Source: Nitrosomonas sp. (GTDB taxonomy: Bacteria; Pseudomonadota; Gammaproteobacteria; Burkholderiales; Nitrosomonadaceae). From it: a stretch of DNA of 64,000 nucleotides. The stretch is taken from the NCBI GenBank assembly GCA_016721865.1, contig JADKHF010000054.1, forward strand, positions 1-64,000, in the 5' to 3' direction. Shown here piece by piece: positions 42,535 through 52,019 of the stretch; position 1 is the first letter of the stretch, and each line of letters begins with the position of its first letter. The notes under the pieces were generated by a model. That model saw only the letters and a list, made by a program, of their open reading frames with translations. It was not told the origin of the DNA and made no database searches. The position numbers were made by a program, and so were the translations under genes.

Positions 42535-43809
42535 TCAGGAAGTAAACAACACTGTAAATCGGGAACCTTGACCTTTCGTGCTTTCAAAGGATGCTGTCCA
42601 TCCATAACGCTCACAGATACGTTGAACGATTTTCAGGCCCAATCCGACTCTATTCGTGTCGCCCGAATTGACCTTTGCATCATTCTTAAATATTCTGGTC
42701 GACGTAGGCATGTCAATGCCTACGCCGGTATCTGTGACCGTTAGCTGATTGGATTCTAATGACACGGTGATAGTACCCCGCTCGGTATATCGAAATGCGT
42801 TTCGTACCAGATTGGCAACAAGAACACTGAGAATGCCAGGAGGAGCCGACACTTTTAATGGTTCTTTTTCCTCAACCACCACTTCGACCGGTTTATTTCC
42901 TAACCATACACGTTGCTGCTCAATCACCTTGCGAATAACTGGTCCCATTTCGCAAGCATCATCGTATTTGATTGATTCATTATGGATCTGCGCCAATATT
43001 AAGAAAGTTTCTATTAATTCGGACATCTCTCCGACCGCACGTTGAATTCGCTGAATTCGCGCGTATTCCAAAGCAGATAAATCCGCTCTCGTGGCCAATA
43101 CTTCTGCGGCCAAACTTATGTTGGTAATTGGGGTTCGTAATTCATGACTTACGTTGCTTGCAAATTCCTTCTCACGAATCAGCAGATGTTGCAATTGTTC
43201 ATGATAATGCTGTAATTTACGAGCCAGAACGCCTATCTCGTCGTCACCAAATTCAGATAAATCCAGCGATTCGTCTGGCTGATTCTTGAATGTCATAATT
43301 TGGTCAGCGAGCCGTCTGATAGGTCGGATAACATAATTTGCCAACCCCAAACCGGTAACGAGTGCGATGATCAGGGCGGCAATCGAACATATCCAGACAA
43401 GGCGAATGAAATCATGTTCGCGTTGATGAATGCTGGTATCGTCGAACTGTACGCTGTACTTGGTTTCGCCGATATGTTCGACCAATACTCGGTAATCTCG
43501 GTTATCGTGCGTTACATCGTGTATGCCCTGGGGAAGGTTACGTATATGTTCGGGGATACTGGTCGTTTCGTCGAGTGATGTAACGTAAATAATGATCGTC
43601 GTGCGCGGATGGGAAAAACCGGGTATCTGCGCACTTTCATCCTGTAATTGAAATTCCTTAAGTTCAGCGTATAGGATGTCATCGAGCATGTTTGTCTCGA
43701 TTGATTTTAATGCAATAACCAACCCAAAACCAAACATAAGGGTTAATGCGGCTCCGAATAATAAAAACGTAAGGGTGATGCGTCGGCTTAGGCGTTTAGT
43801 CTTCTGCAT
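42535..43809 (-). CDS. Two-component sensor histidine kinase
   Basis: A 424-residue membrane kinase. Two membrane helices (about residues 10-32 and 140-165) enclose a periplasmic sensor of roughly 105 residues. A HAMP region (YVIRPIRRLADQIMTF) leads to the phosphorylated-His segment EFASNVSHELRTPITNISLA, the N-box LVANLVRNAFRYTERG, and ATP-lid motifs VTDTGVGID and GLGLKIVQRIC. ATG at 43809 overlaps the end of the regulator gene by 14 bp, so both are made together. The signal is unknown; the pair looks like the PhoQ/QseC/PmrB group. Confidence 0.9.
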   Translation of the reverse strand: MQKTKRLSRRITLTFLLFGAALTLMFGFGLVIALKSIETNMLDDILYAELKEFQLQDESAQIPGFSHPRTTIIIYVTSLDETTSIPEHIRNLPQGIHDVTHDNRDYRVLVEHIGETKYSVQFDDTSIHQREHDFIRLVWICSIAALIIALVTGLGLANYVIRPIRRLADQIMTFKNQPDESLDLSEFGDDEIGVLARKLQHYHEQLQHLLIREKEFASNVSHELRTPITNISLAAEVLATRADLSALEYARIQRIQRAVGEMSELIETFLILAQIHNESIKYDDACEMGPVIRKVIEQQRVWLGNKPVEVVVEEKEPLKVSAPPGILSVLVANLVRNAFRYTERGTITVSLESNQLTVTDTGVGIDMPTSTRIFKNDAKVNSGDTNRVGLGLKIVQRICERYGWTASFESTKGQGSRFTVLFTS

Positions 43810-44479
43810 TCTTATCCGTAAGTTTGAATCCAAAACCTCGCACAGTGTGTAAAAGCGGGCGATCAAATGGTTTGTCAACAATCTGACGGAGATTGTAGAA
43901 ATGGGTGCGTAAGGCATCACTATTCGGCGGATCCTCCTGCCAGACAACGTACTTGAGCTCTTCCCGAGGGATAGCCCGATGTGGGTTCTGCATTAAAAAA
44001 GTGAGTAGCCGGAATAGCGTTGGATTAAGATCGATGCGCTTGCCAGCTCGATATGCTTTGTGAGCATCCACGTCGAGCAAGAGATCTCCGATCTGTAGTC
44101 TTGAAGCGGGTTTGCGGCGGATGTGTTCGGACAGGACTTTAATGCGTGCGGCCAGTTCTTTTAGAGAGAAAGGTTTTACCAGGTAATCATCCGCGCCTGA
44201 TTCGAAGCCTTCCAATTTGTTTTCGAGTGTATCCCTTGCAGTCAGTATGAGCACAGGTACTAACTGTTGTGCATCCTGGCGAATCTGGCGGCAGAGGGTG
44301 ATGCCATCAATGTCCGGTAAACCTAAATCCAAGATGACTGCGTCATAATCCTTCGTTATCGCCAGATTTAAGCCTGTCATGCCATCACTCGCCGTATCAA
44401 TCGTATAACCCAAACCTTCCAAGTAATCACAGATGCTGGCGGCGATGTCTTGGTTATCCTCTATGATAAGTACTTTCAT
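43796..44479 (-). CDS. OmpR-family response regulator
   Basis: A 227-residue regulator partner of the kinase. The receiver domain begins MKVLIIEDNQDIAASICDYL, with the phosphorylated Asp in DAVILDLGLPDIDGITLC and the Lys in DDYLVKPFSLKELAAR. The C-terminal winged helix runs from about residue 125, with RALPREELKYVVW-like helix sequence and LRQIVDKPFDRPLLHTVRGF. The start MKVLIIEDN at 44479 fits the family, although an in-frame upstream start exists. OmpR-type regulators of the PmrA/QseB group bind direct TTAA repeats, such as those seen at 46668. Confidence 0.92.
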   Translation of the reverse strand: MKVLIIEDNQDIAASICDYLEGLGYTIDTASDGMTGLNLAITKDYDAVILDLGLPDIDGITLCRQIRQDAQQLVPVLILTARDTLENKLEGFESGADDYLVKPFSLKELAARIKVLSEHIRRKPASRLQIGDLLLDVDAHKAYRAGKRIDLNPTLFRLLTFLMQNPHRAIPREELKYVVWQEDPPNSDALRTHFYNLRQIVDKPFDRPLLHTVRGFGFKLTDKNAED

Positions 44480-44675
44480 GGAATGTGCCTGGCTAAGATG
44501 AAAAGTCAAAAACAAGCAAAACAAGAATCTCGAAATTGATTGCACATACAGAGAGAGGCTGGAATATCGAGAAGTTACAAAAGTTCTCTATGTGGCAGCC
44601 ATTGTTTTAAATCGCACCTTCTCGCAATATCTATTGACAGTACTTTTCAGGACAGGTCATTTAATGGATTATTCT

Positions 44676-45086
44676 TTATGCTTTTGATGGACGAACCAAT
44701 AGTATCGACGAATTGACTTTTGCGATGAGCTGTTCGGCAACTGAGCCAACGAGGAAACGCTCCAATCCTCTCCGGTTAGATATTCCTACTACCAGCAAAT
44801 CTGCGTTCCAATCGGCGGTGGCAGCTGCGATAGCTTCGGCGATTCCATTCAAACCATATCCGGCTTCAGCTTCCAAAAGACGGGTCTCGACATTCAATGC
44901 ATTAATGGAAGACTTAGCCTGTTTCAGTAACTCAGCCCCCGTCTCTTTTGGGGATGCAGTATCGCTGCCTACGGAATGGACGATACATAATGTTGCAGTA
45001 TATGTATTGGCAATATTTTCTGCTTCCGTTAATGCCTGCCTGGCAGTTTCGCTACCATCAACCGCAACCATGATTCTTTTGTACAT
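44676..45086 (-). CDS. Universal stress protein (UspA family)
   Basis: A 136-residue single-domain Usp. It starts MYKRIMVAVDGSETARQALT and ends with VGSVAEQLIAKVNSSILLVR. The family segment is NADLLVVGISNRRGLERFLV followed by GS; the glycine spacing is only partly the ATP-binding type. ATG at 45086 is preceded by GGAGT. It lies between the response regulator and the SulP gene, all on the minus strand, with gaps of more than 150 bp, so they are probably separate units. Confidence 0.9.
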   Translation of the reverse strand: MYKRIMVAVDGSETARQALTEAENIANTYTATLCIVHSVGSDTASPKETGAELLKQAKSSINALNVETRLLEAEAGYGLNGIAEAIAAATADWNADLLVVGISNRRGLERFLVGSVAEQLIAKVNSSILLVRPSKA

Positions 45087-45242
45087 AGAGATACTCCTTT
45101 ATGAATATTGATACTGTTCGAGAGCAAGGTTTCAATATGCTTTCTCTCGAACACTACACTTTATTTAAAAGTTGGGTAAAGATGATTATTGTAAATTGTT
45201 GCGGTCATTTTCAGGCTATCAAAATATCGTTTGATAACAGAT

Positions 45243-46529
45243 TTAGCCGACATATGGTCTTTCTGAGTATAGATCAAAAAAATGAACGATAGCGTGTATC
45301 AGCATGGCAACCAGTAAGCCCTCAAAATGCCAACCTTAAAGACCAGACCAGCGGTTATAAACGCCAGCATTAACGCATAAGGACCATAATGTGTAACATG
45401 TGCGAGTCCGGCGATCATTTTGTAGCCGGTAAACATCATAATCGCCGCTAATGAAAATTTCGGCAAATAATCCAGATACTGCGGGTTAAATGTAAAGAAG
45501 CAGACTACAGAGCCAATAACTAAAACAGAAAACTTGGTCATTGCACCTGCCAGTTTATTGGTTGTACTCTTGGCCAGACCATCCAGGTTGGTCATGCCAT
45601 GAAAGAAGCTTGAGCCCATGTTGGCTATCCAGATGGCAAGCAAGCTATTGTTACTATTGGTTTTTCGTTTTAATGGATCGATTTTTTCAATGGCAGCGTT
45701 ACTCATGACTTGTTCAATGACATCAACAATTGCCAGCATGGCGCAGTAAAGAACCATATAAACCAGCATCATGGGAGCGACATCAGCCACTGGTAATGGC
45801 AGCTTAAGATAAAGATCAACATTTTCCACGAAAATCATGGGTACAGTAACAAATTGTGCCAGCAACACACCACCGATGATCAACACAAAATATGGAATGG
45901 CAGGTTGAGTATCCTTGAACTTGGAAAACAGAAATAAAAATACACCAAGACCGGCTGCAGAAATGGCAACCATCTGGACACGCGCGCTATTCCAGAACTC
46001 TTCGGTAATCGATTCTTCCGGGTATTTCGTAGGTGAATTCGAAAACTTCAATAATATTTTCAACCCCACACCTGCCAGCAGTCCCTCAACCAGATAAACT
46101 GGAACTGCAACGAGCAGGTATCGTTGCCAGATTGAACTTCCAGATGACGGCTTGCATTAATGCGGTGAGGAAGATACAGAATGCCATATTTTCCCACCCG
46201 AAACTGGCTACACCTAAAGCGAGCACAGGAGCCAGCCCTGCTGCAACGCCAGGAGAACCGATATAATTACCTGGTTTAAACCAGGCATTGATCCAGCCAA
46301 TTAAAGAAGCAAACGCGACAGTGGCTAACGCGATTTTGATTGGATAGTCGGACATAATCGCAATACCAATCGTTAATGGAATTGCCATAGCGCCAGTGAT
46401 TAAACCTGCGGCAGTATCGCGCAATACGTACTGCGATTGAAAGGCCGCTGACCCAGGCAGTGTAACTGGTCCTGTATCTTGTGTTTGCTGGCCACTTGAG
46501 GGTGACTTATTTTCTGTTTGTGATTTCAT
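45243..46529 (-). CDS. SulP-family anion transporter without STAS domain (two frameshifts)
   Basis: SulP proteins carry sulfate, bicarbonate or related anions. The N-terminal part has DTAAGLITGAMAIPLTIGIA and GLAPVLALGVASFGWENMA. After a break near 46090 it continues YLVEGLLAGVGLKILLKF, then LLAIWIANMGSSFFHGMTNL and MMFTGYKMIAGLAHVTHYGP. A second break near 45320 restores GLLVAMLIHAIVHFFDLYS and a stop at 45243-45245. The whole spans 429 codons exactly. It lacks the C-terminal STAS domain found in most SulP proteins. ATG at 46529 follows GGAGGA. The substrate is not known; bicarbonate would suit an autotroph but that is speculation. Confidence 0.82.
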
Positions 46530-47046
46530 GAATTATTATTCCTCCAATTTGACAAATAACTGTGACATAACCAAAACCAAGGGAGGAGCAAACTAAATAC
46601 CGTACAACTAAGGTTTCTAGGATCACCTTGATAAAGCATATATAACCTAATTCCTGTCAATATCTTGTTAAGTTTCTGTTAGGATTTCGTTAAAGTTTCT
46701 GTTTCTCCGGATAAATACGTGTATTCGGGTTGTTGTGGCCTGATTTTTCCGTGTGCTTTGCTCGGCAGGTGTCACATACTTTGCCAGAGATACTGTGTCA
46801 TATCTACCGTGTCAAATGTGTGGTCAATGGAACTCAAATCATTTTGTCTGGAAAGGGATTAAGGAGGAGATACTCGGAGGCTGTTCGAGAATAGAGCAAT
46901 CAACTGCGGAAAAGCTATTTTGGCCATATTTTTCGATTATTTGTCTCAAAATGGCTTCCCCTCACAACGATCACTATTCTCGGATAGCTTCCTACTAAAC
47001 TTGAGCGAGCTGCGCGATGTGCGCAGAATGGGAAAGAAAATATCAA
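46530..47046. promoter_or_regulatory. Intergenic region with three TTAA-type direct repeats
   Basis: A 517-bp divergent region between the SulP gene (leftward) and a secreted-protein gene (rightward). TTAAG (46668), TTAGG (46679) and TTAAA (46690) recur with an exact 11-base period, with TTTCTG between and after them. This resembles the TTAA-N6-TTAA direct repeats bound by PmrA/QseB-like regulators. The rest shows no gene; a long stretch of short frames at 46750-47000 has no recognised product. Confidence 0.5.
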
Positions 47047-47571
47047 ATGCTAGATTCATTAAGTTTAATTCTATCCAAAACCGCTTCTGTCGTACTGTTT
47101 GTTGCCGGCATTCTCTTCATGCAAAATGCCGGAGCCGAGAAGATATGGAACTGGAGCTACAGGGGAGGTAACATTGTTGCCAGCGGGACGTTTGCGACGT
47201 CCGAAGACGTGGATTCTCTGGGTTTTTATCAAATTTCCAGCATTGCGGGTCACCGCAATGGCGATCCCATTAAAGGGTTGCACCCGACCGGTAGCGCGAT
47301 TCCGGGTAACGAGCCCCATACCCTTGATAATTTGATCCGCATCGACACGCAAGGCCAGATTACAGTGCATGGATTCGGTTTTTCTACAGCATCAGGTAAT
47401 TATGTCAACACTTTTTTTGCTGATTCTCACGCAACATCGGGTTATGTGGAAGTTTTTACAACGGTATCGACCTTTAGTGAGCTACCGGTTACATTCTTAG
47501 CCACACCGGTGTCCGAGCCTGAAATCAATGTGGAACCCCCAGCCAGGAAATCCGGGAATGAGGATCAATAA
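47047..47571 (+). CDS. Secreted protein resembling PEP-CTERM proteins but lacking the anchor
   Basis: About 174 residues with a signal peptide (MLDSLSLILSKTASVVLFVA, cleavage near NAGAEK). The mature part reads WNWSYRGGNIVASGTF, GFYQISSIAGHRNGDPIKGL and HPTGSAIPGNEPHTLDNLI. Similar tryptophan/glycine-rich extracellular proteins in related bacteria often end in a PEP-CTERM sorting tail. Here the end is PVSEPEINVEPPARKSGNED with no hydrophobic helix, so the protein would be released. ATG at 47047 is my start because it begins the signal peptide. Function unknown; overlaps the convergent 2H gene by 7 bp. Confidence 0.65.
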   Translation: MLDSLSLILSKTASVVLFVAGILFMQNAGAEKIWNWSYRGGNIVASGTFATSEDVDSLGFYQISSIAGHRNGDPIKGLHPTGSAIPGNEPHTLDNLIRIDTQGQITVHGFGFSTASGNYVNTFFADSHATSGYVEVFTTVSTFSELPVTFLATPVSEPEINVEPPARKSGNEDQ

Positions 47572-48207
47572 AGTGCCATGATGCATTCTTCCCTTAAACG
47601 TGAACCAATATCCGTTGTGTCATAAGAGTAAAATCCGATGTGATTCACGGCAAGTTCGATAGGGCTTTCTTTCAAATCTTTTATCATTGCCGCTATTGAT
47701 GCAACAGCATGATTGGCGTTATAAATGCCAAGGGTGACGTGGGGAATATAGTGTGTGTTTCTGAAATCCCACCTGTCGTCAGTCAAGGCATGCCGGATGA
47801 TTTCTAACGATTTTGATGGATCCATTACCCTCAAGAAATGGCGCTGATGAAAAGCTGTTGATGCCACCGACCAAAACTGTAAAGGGCATCAACTTCAGGG
47901 CAAGCAGCGCTTGCTGTTGTTTTGCAATGGCAGCTTGCGCAATATCATCATTATGAATGATGTGTGTGCTTAAAAAACCACTGATGGCAAGGGTAATGTG
48001 CGCCTGCCGCTCGTAAGGATGCAGCAGAAAATCCTTAAAAATGGCTTGATATTTTTGCAGGCGTTTATTCACTAATGTGGTATCGCAATCGATAGCCCAC
48101 AAATAATAGCGCGGACGGTTTTTATGCCACTCGGGGTATTCGCGTTTTTCAGCCGCATGGGTGTGTTGTTGCTGTATAAACGATTGCCAGGTATCGGTGT
48201 AGTGCAC
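47565..48207 (-). CDS. 2H phosphoesterase-superfamily (2'-5' RNA-ligase-like) protein, frameshifted
   Basis: The superfamily is defined by two His-x-Thr/Ser motifs. Both are visible: QAHITLAISGF in the first part and HYIPHVTLGIYN in the second, at normal separation. The frame breaks near 47840, where NSFSSAPFL joins RVMDPSKSLEIIRHALTDD. Total size is about 213 residues. These proteins act on 2'-5' or cyclic phosphates of RNA or nucleotides; the substrate here is unknown. It is convergent with the secreted-protein gene. Confidence 0.75.
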
Positions 48208-48495
48208 GAATTTTTATTTTGATGAATGTGAAGGTGCGATATTACCTTTACGCTACTACTGTTCGGCAAGCCACAGTGCCGGGCCTTAATCTGTTCTGAT
48301 CTGAACTTGCGAATACCCGTGATCTTGCTGCAGGGAAAGAAACTCGGTGCGGAGCGAATTTATTGAACATGGGTATTATATGCAAGCACTTTTAGAACAA
48401 AATTGCATTTGTACCAAAATGATTAATGTCACCCGCTTTGGTGGAAGTAATCAAAGAGATTTGTCCCTTGTAACCATCTGTCTTTTTCCTCTTGA

Positions 48496-49410
48496 ATGAA
48501 GATTATTCTTTCCTATCTGCAAGAATATGCTAAGGCAGTTGATAAATGGTTACTGCTTTTTTGCATGGTGTGGACAGGTATTCTGATTACCCTGAATTAC
48601 ACACTGGGTATCGAGAGTGAAATTATTAAAGGTCTTGGTTCCAGGCCTGATCAATGGTTTGCGCTTTTTCTGGTTTATTGCAGCGCTTTTGTGGTTCCTT
48701 ATTTATTTGCTATGACATGCCGGAAACATCTGGTAACTGCTACGCCGATGTTTTGGTTGCTACTGTTGATTGCGCCGGCTTTATTTGCACTCAAAGTGAG
48801 TGTTGCCAATCCGCTGGAAAATCGAATCAATGGGGTATGGGGAGATTATCTGACAATCGTTACGACGCTTCCTGTTAAATTGTTAGTCGTACTTGTTCCA
48901 TTGGGCATTCTATATAAGATTCTTCCTGTGGAGCGAAATTTCTGGGGCATGACATTGAAAAATTTCCAATGGCGCCCTTATGGTCTGATGCTGGCGTTGA
49001 TGGTGCCACTGATCATTTTTGCCAGTACCCAAGCCGATTTTCTGAGCACCTATCCGCGGTTAAAGCAAATTACTTTCATTACACAGCACGCGGAAAATAT
49101 GCTGGTATATCAATTTCTATATGAAATCAGCTATGGGATTGATTTTGTAACCATCGAATTATTCTTCCGTGGATTTCTGATATTTGCGTTTGCCCGCTAT
49201 GCAGGAGCGGCAGTTATTTTGCCGATGGCGACATTTTATTGCTGTATTCATTTTGGCAAACCCTTGTTTGAGTGTATCTCTTCCTTTTTTGGCGGATTGG
49301 TATTGGGTGTTATTGCCCATAGAACTCAGTCCATCGTAGGCGGCCTGGCCGTGCATCTGGGAATAGCCTGGATGATGGAAATAGGTGGTTTTGTTGGAAA
49401 TCGGATTTGA
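48496..49410 (+). CDS. CPBP-family intramembrane metalloprotease
   Basis: A 304-residue multi-pass membrane protein, intact. Its CPBP/CAAX-protease motifs lie in the last 100 residues: ELFFRGFLIFAFARY (ExxxR type), CCIHFGKPLFECISS with the metal-binding His, and VHLGIAWMMEIGGFVGN. About seven hydrophobic helices precede and include these. This is the second CPBP gene in the window (see 17616) and is only distantly similar. Substrates of bacterial CPBP proteins are mostly unknown. It converges with the prolyl aminopeptidase gene. Confidence 0.85.
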   Translation: MKIILSYLQEYAKAVDKWLLLFCMVWTGILITLNYTLGIESEIIKGLGSRPDQWFALFLVYCSAFVVPYLFAMTCRKHLVTATPMFWLLLLIAPALFALKVSVANPLENRINGVWGDYLTIVTTLPVKLLVVLVPLGILYKILPVERNFWGMTLKNFQWRPYGLMLALMVPLIIFASTQADFLSTYPRLKQITFITQHAENMLVYQFLYEISYGIDFVTIELFFRGFLIFAFARYAGAAVILPMATFYCCIHFGKPLFECISSFFGGLVLGVIAHRTQSIVGGLAVHLGIAWMMEIGGFVGNRI

Positions 49411-49434
49411 GCCGATCGTAGCAAAGCATGCCGG

Positions 49435-50398
49435 TTAGGCCATGATCGTTTTAAACCGCTCTGTGGTTTTGATCAGTGCCGCCTGAATGCCGGGTTCCCA
49501 TACCGAGTGCCCAGCATCATCAATGATGATGTATTCAGCCTCCGGCCATGCGTGATGCAGGTCATCGGCACTGATGATCGGACAGACTGCATCATAGCGG
49601 CCTTGCACGATGGTGGCGGGAATAGCATGGAGCTTATGGACGTTATCCAGTAATGAATTTTCTGGTAAAAAGATATTGTGGCTGAAGTAGTGCGCCTCCA
49701 TGCGCGCAAGTCCTAGTGCGACGGCATCACTGGCAAAATAACTGACTGTTGCCGGATTCGGCAATAATGTCGAGCAGGAACCTTCATAGGTGCTCCAGGT
49801 ACGTGCTGCGGGCATGTGAATGGCTCGATCAGGATTCATTAAGCGCTGATAGTAAGCGGAAAGAATATTACTGCGTTCTGCGGCAGGCAGTGGCCCGACA
49901 AAGTCGCGCCAAGCTTCCGGGAATAAATTACGCAGTCCATAGAGAAACCAGTCAATTTCTTCTTTGCGGCAAAGAAAAATCCCGCGCAGCATAAAACCCA
50001 GGCAGCATTCAGGATGTGCTTCACCATACGCGAGTGCCAATGTGCTACCCCAGGATCCACCGAATACGTGCCATTTGTCGATTTTCAGGTGTTGCCTGAG
50101 TAATTCCAGATCATTAATCAGATGAGGTGTTGTATTATCTTGAATCTCACCGAGAGGTGTTGAGCGCCCTGCACCTCTTTGATCATAGATGACAATACGA
50201 TAATATGCCGGATCAAAGAAACGCCGATGCGCTGGTGTTGCTCCGGCTCCTGGACCGCCATGAAGAAATACAACCGGTACACCGGAGGGATTGCCTGATT
50301 CTTCCCAGTACATCGTATGTATTTTATCCAGGGATAATGTTCCTTGCCGGTAGGGTTTGATTTCAGGATAGAGTGCATTAGGGTGATGATTATTCATG
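49435..50398 (-). CDS. pip: Prolyl aminopeptidase (proline iminopeptidase)
   Basis: An S33-family alpha/beta hydrolase that removes N-terminal proline from peptides, probably cytoplasmic. From ATG at 50398 it is about 320 residues. It has VFLHGGPGAGATPAHRRFFD, IYDQRGAGRSTPLG, the nucleophile elbow FGGSWGSTLALAYGEAHPE, the catalytic Asp in VQGRYDAVCPI and His in DDAGHSVWEPG. These are the family triad and the conserved sequence. A start further upstream (50472) adds residues that do not fit the family. Confidence 0.94.
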
Positions 50399-50544
50399 AT
50401 AGGGCTACTAGAGTCGCTGGTTAATGGTTTATAAAAATGACAGAAAAGAGCGGCAAACAGCACAGATTTCAAAACTTAAATGAATTATAGCTCTGATATA
50501 TTGATTGGCAGACCACATACTGTGTCAATTTAAAGAGATCAATC

Positions 50545-50804
50545 ATATGCCTAATACTATACTGAGAGAACAAGAAGTTTTCATGTTGCGCGGAGAAATG
50601 GAGATATTAATGAATGAACGCCAATGCCTGCTGGATACCACAGGCGCTGCAGCCATGTTTGTGGCCAATCTGGACACTACTTTATTGCCGGATTCGGCCT
50701 GCCAAGCGGCTAAGGTTTTATCAAACTCTTTAAATAACTTACCTGAAGAGACCTTACGGGATGCGCTGGAGAAAGTGAAATCAGAGTTTGCAGTTCGTGC
50801 ATGA
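50545..50804 (+). CDS. Small conserved-looking protein upstream of patatin
   Basis: An 86-residue mostly helical protein from ATG at 50545: MPNTILREQEVFMLRGEMEI, then RQCLLDTTGAAAMFVANLDT. No motif that I recognise and no signal peptide. Its stop (TGA 50802-50804) overlaps the likely GTG start of the patatin-like gene (50797), so the two should be co-translated. A partner or chaperone role for the phospholipase is only an inference from that coupling. Confidence 0.6.
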
Positions 50805-51966
50805 GCAGAAAACAGATTTAGTCGCGCCTAAGGTTGGACTTGTTTTAACCGGGGGAGGGGCGCGCGCTGCGTATCAGGTGGGCGTGTTGCGTGCCATTGC
50901 TGAGTTATTGCCCGATAAGACACGTAATCCTTTTCCTGTCATTTGTGGAACTTCCGCAGGCGCCCTCAATGCAGCCAGCATTGCAGTTTCAGCAAACAAT
51001 TTCGCAGATGGTGTTGAGCAACTCGAAGCTGTCTGGTCCAATTTCCATGTCAACCAGATTTATCGCTCAGATTTTATGGGCGTCATGCATAATACTTTAC
51101 GCTGTCTGCTTTCTTTAGTGTCGAGTGAATATAGTCAACATAATGCGATTTCTCTACTGGATAACGCGCCCTTAGAAGCGTTAGTGAAAAATCGCTTTCT
51201 GTTTCGTTCTATTCGGCATTGTATCCGTTCCGGCGCATTGCATGCTCTGGGACTTACTGCATGGGGGTATACTTCAGGGCAATCGGTTACATTCTATCAG
51301 GCAGCAAGGGAAGTGACGCCGTGGAAAAGAGCGCAAAGATTGGGTATCCCCGTTGAGATCGGGGTCGGCCATTTGATGGCCTCTTCGTCGATACCGTTTA
51401 TCTTTCCAGCAGTAAAGCTGAATCGCGAGTATTTCGGCGACGGTTCAATGCGTCAGATGGCCCCCATTAGCCCGGCATTGCATCTGGGTGCTGACAAAGT
51501 GCTGATTATTGGTGTACGCAAGGCTGCCACCGATGAACCAAAGCGCGTTAGTGCCTCGGGTTACCCACCTTTTGCACAGATTGCAGGGCATGCGCTAAAT
51601 AGCATATTTGTCGACAGTCTGGAAGTAGATCTGGAACGCTTGTTGCGTATTAATGAGACACTTAAACTGATTCCTCCCGAGGCATTTAAAGAAAAAAATA
51701 TATCACTGCGTCCCGTCGAAGCTATGATGATATCCCCCAGTGAGGGCATCAACGAGATTGCGCAGAAATACGCGCATACCTTACCGTGGATCATGCGTTA
51801 TCTGTATCGTGCCATTGGTGCCATGGGACCCAATGGATCAACTTTATTAAGTTACGTGTTGTTTGAAGCACCTTTTTGTCGAGATTTAATCGAATTAGGT
51901 TATAAAGATACCTTGCAACAGAAAGATGAACTTTTGAAGTTCATAGGCGTGCAAGACAAGGTATAA
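50797..51966 (+). CDS. Patatin-like phospholipase family protein
   Basis: A cytosolic or membrane-associated lipid acyl hydrolase of about 389 residues. The oxyanion hole is GLVLTGGGARAAYQVGVLRA, the nucleophile Ser is in VICGTSAGALNAASI, and the catalytic Asp in EYFGDGSMRQMAPISPAL. The C-terminal region shows no membrane-barrel domain. No ATG is well placed; GTG at 50797 fits, with TTG at 50788 possible. It is translationally coupled to the preceding small gene. Confidence 0.9.
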   Translation: MHEQKTDLVAPKVGLVLTGGGARAAYQVGVLRAIAELLPDKTRNPFPVICGTSAGALNAASIAVSANNFADGVEQLEAVWSNFHVNQIYRSDFMGVMHNTLRCLLSLVSSEYSQHNAISLLDNAPLEALVKNRFLFRSIRHCIRSGALHALGLTAWGYTSGQSVTFYQAAREVTPWKRAQRLGIPVEIGVGHLMASSSIPFIFPAVKLNREYFGDGSMRQMAPISPALHLGADKVLIIGVRKAATDEPKRVSASGYPPFAQIAGHALNSIFVDSLEVDLERLLRINETLKLIPPEAFKEKNISLRPVEAMMISPSEGINEIAQKYAHTLPWIMRYLYRAIGAMGPNGSTLLSYVLFEAPFCRDLIELGYKDTLQQKDELLKFIGVQDKV

Positions 51967-52019
51967 AAAATTCGGTGGTCACTTTTTTATTAAATTGAAA
52001 TTTTGTCAGGGAAAAATAG

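Noticed and set aside
45101..45292. 63-codon plus-strand frame between UspA and SulP genes
   Set aside because: It overlaps the reconstructed C-terminus of the SulP protein on the other strand and has no support.
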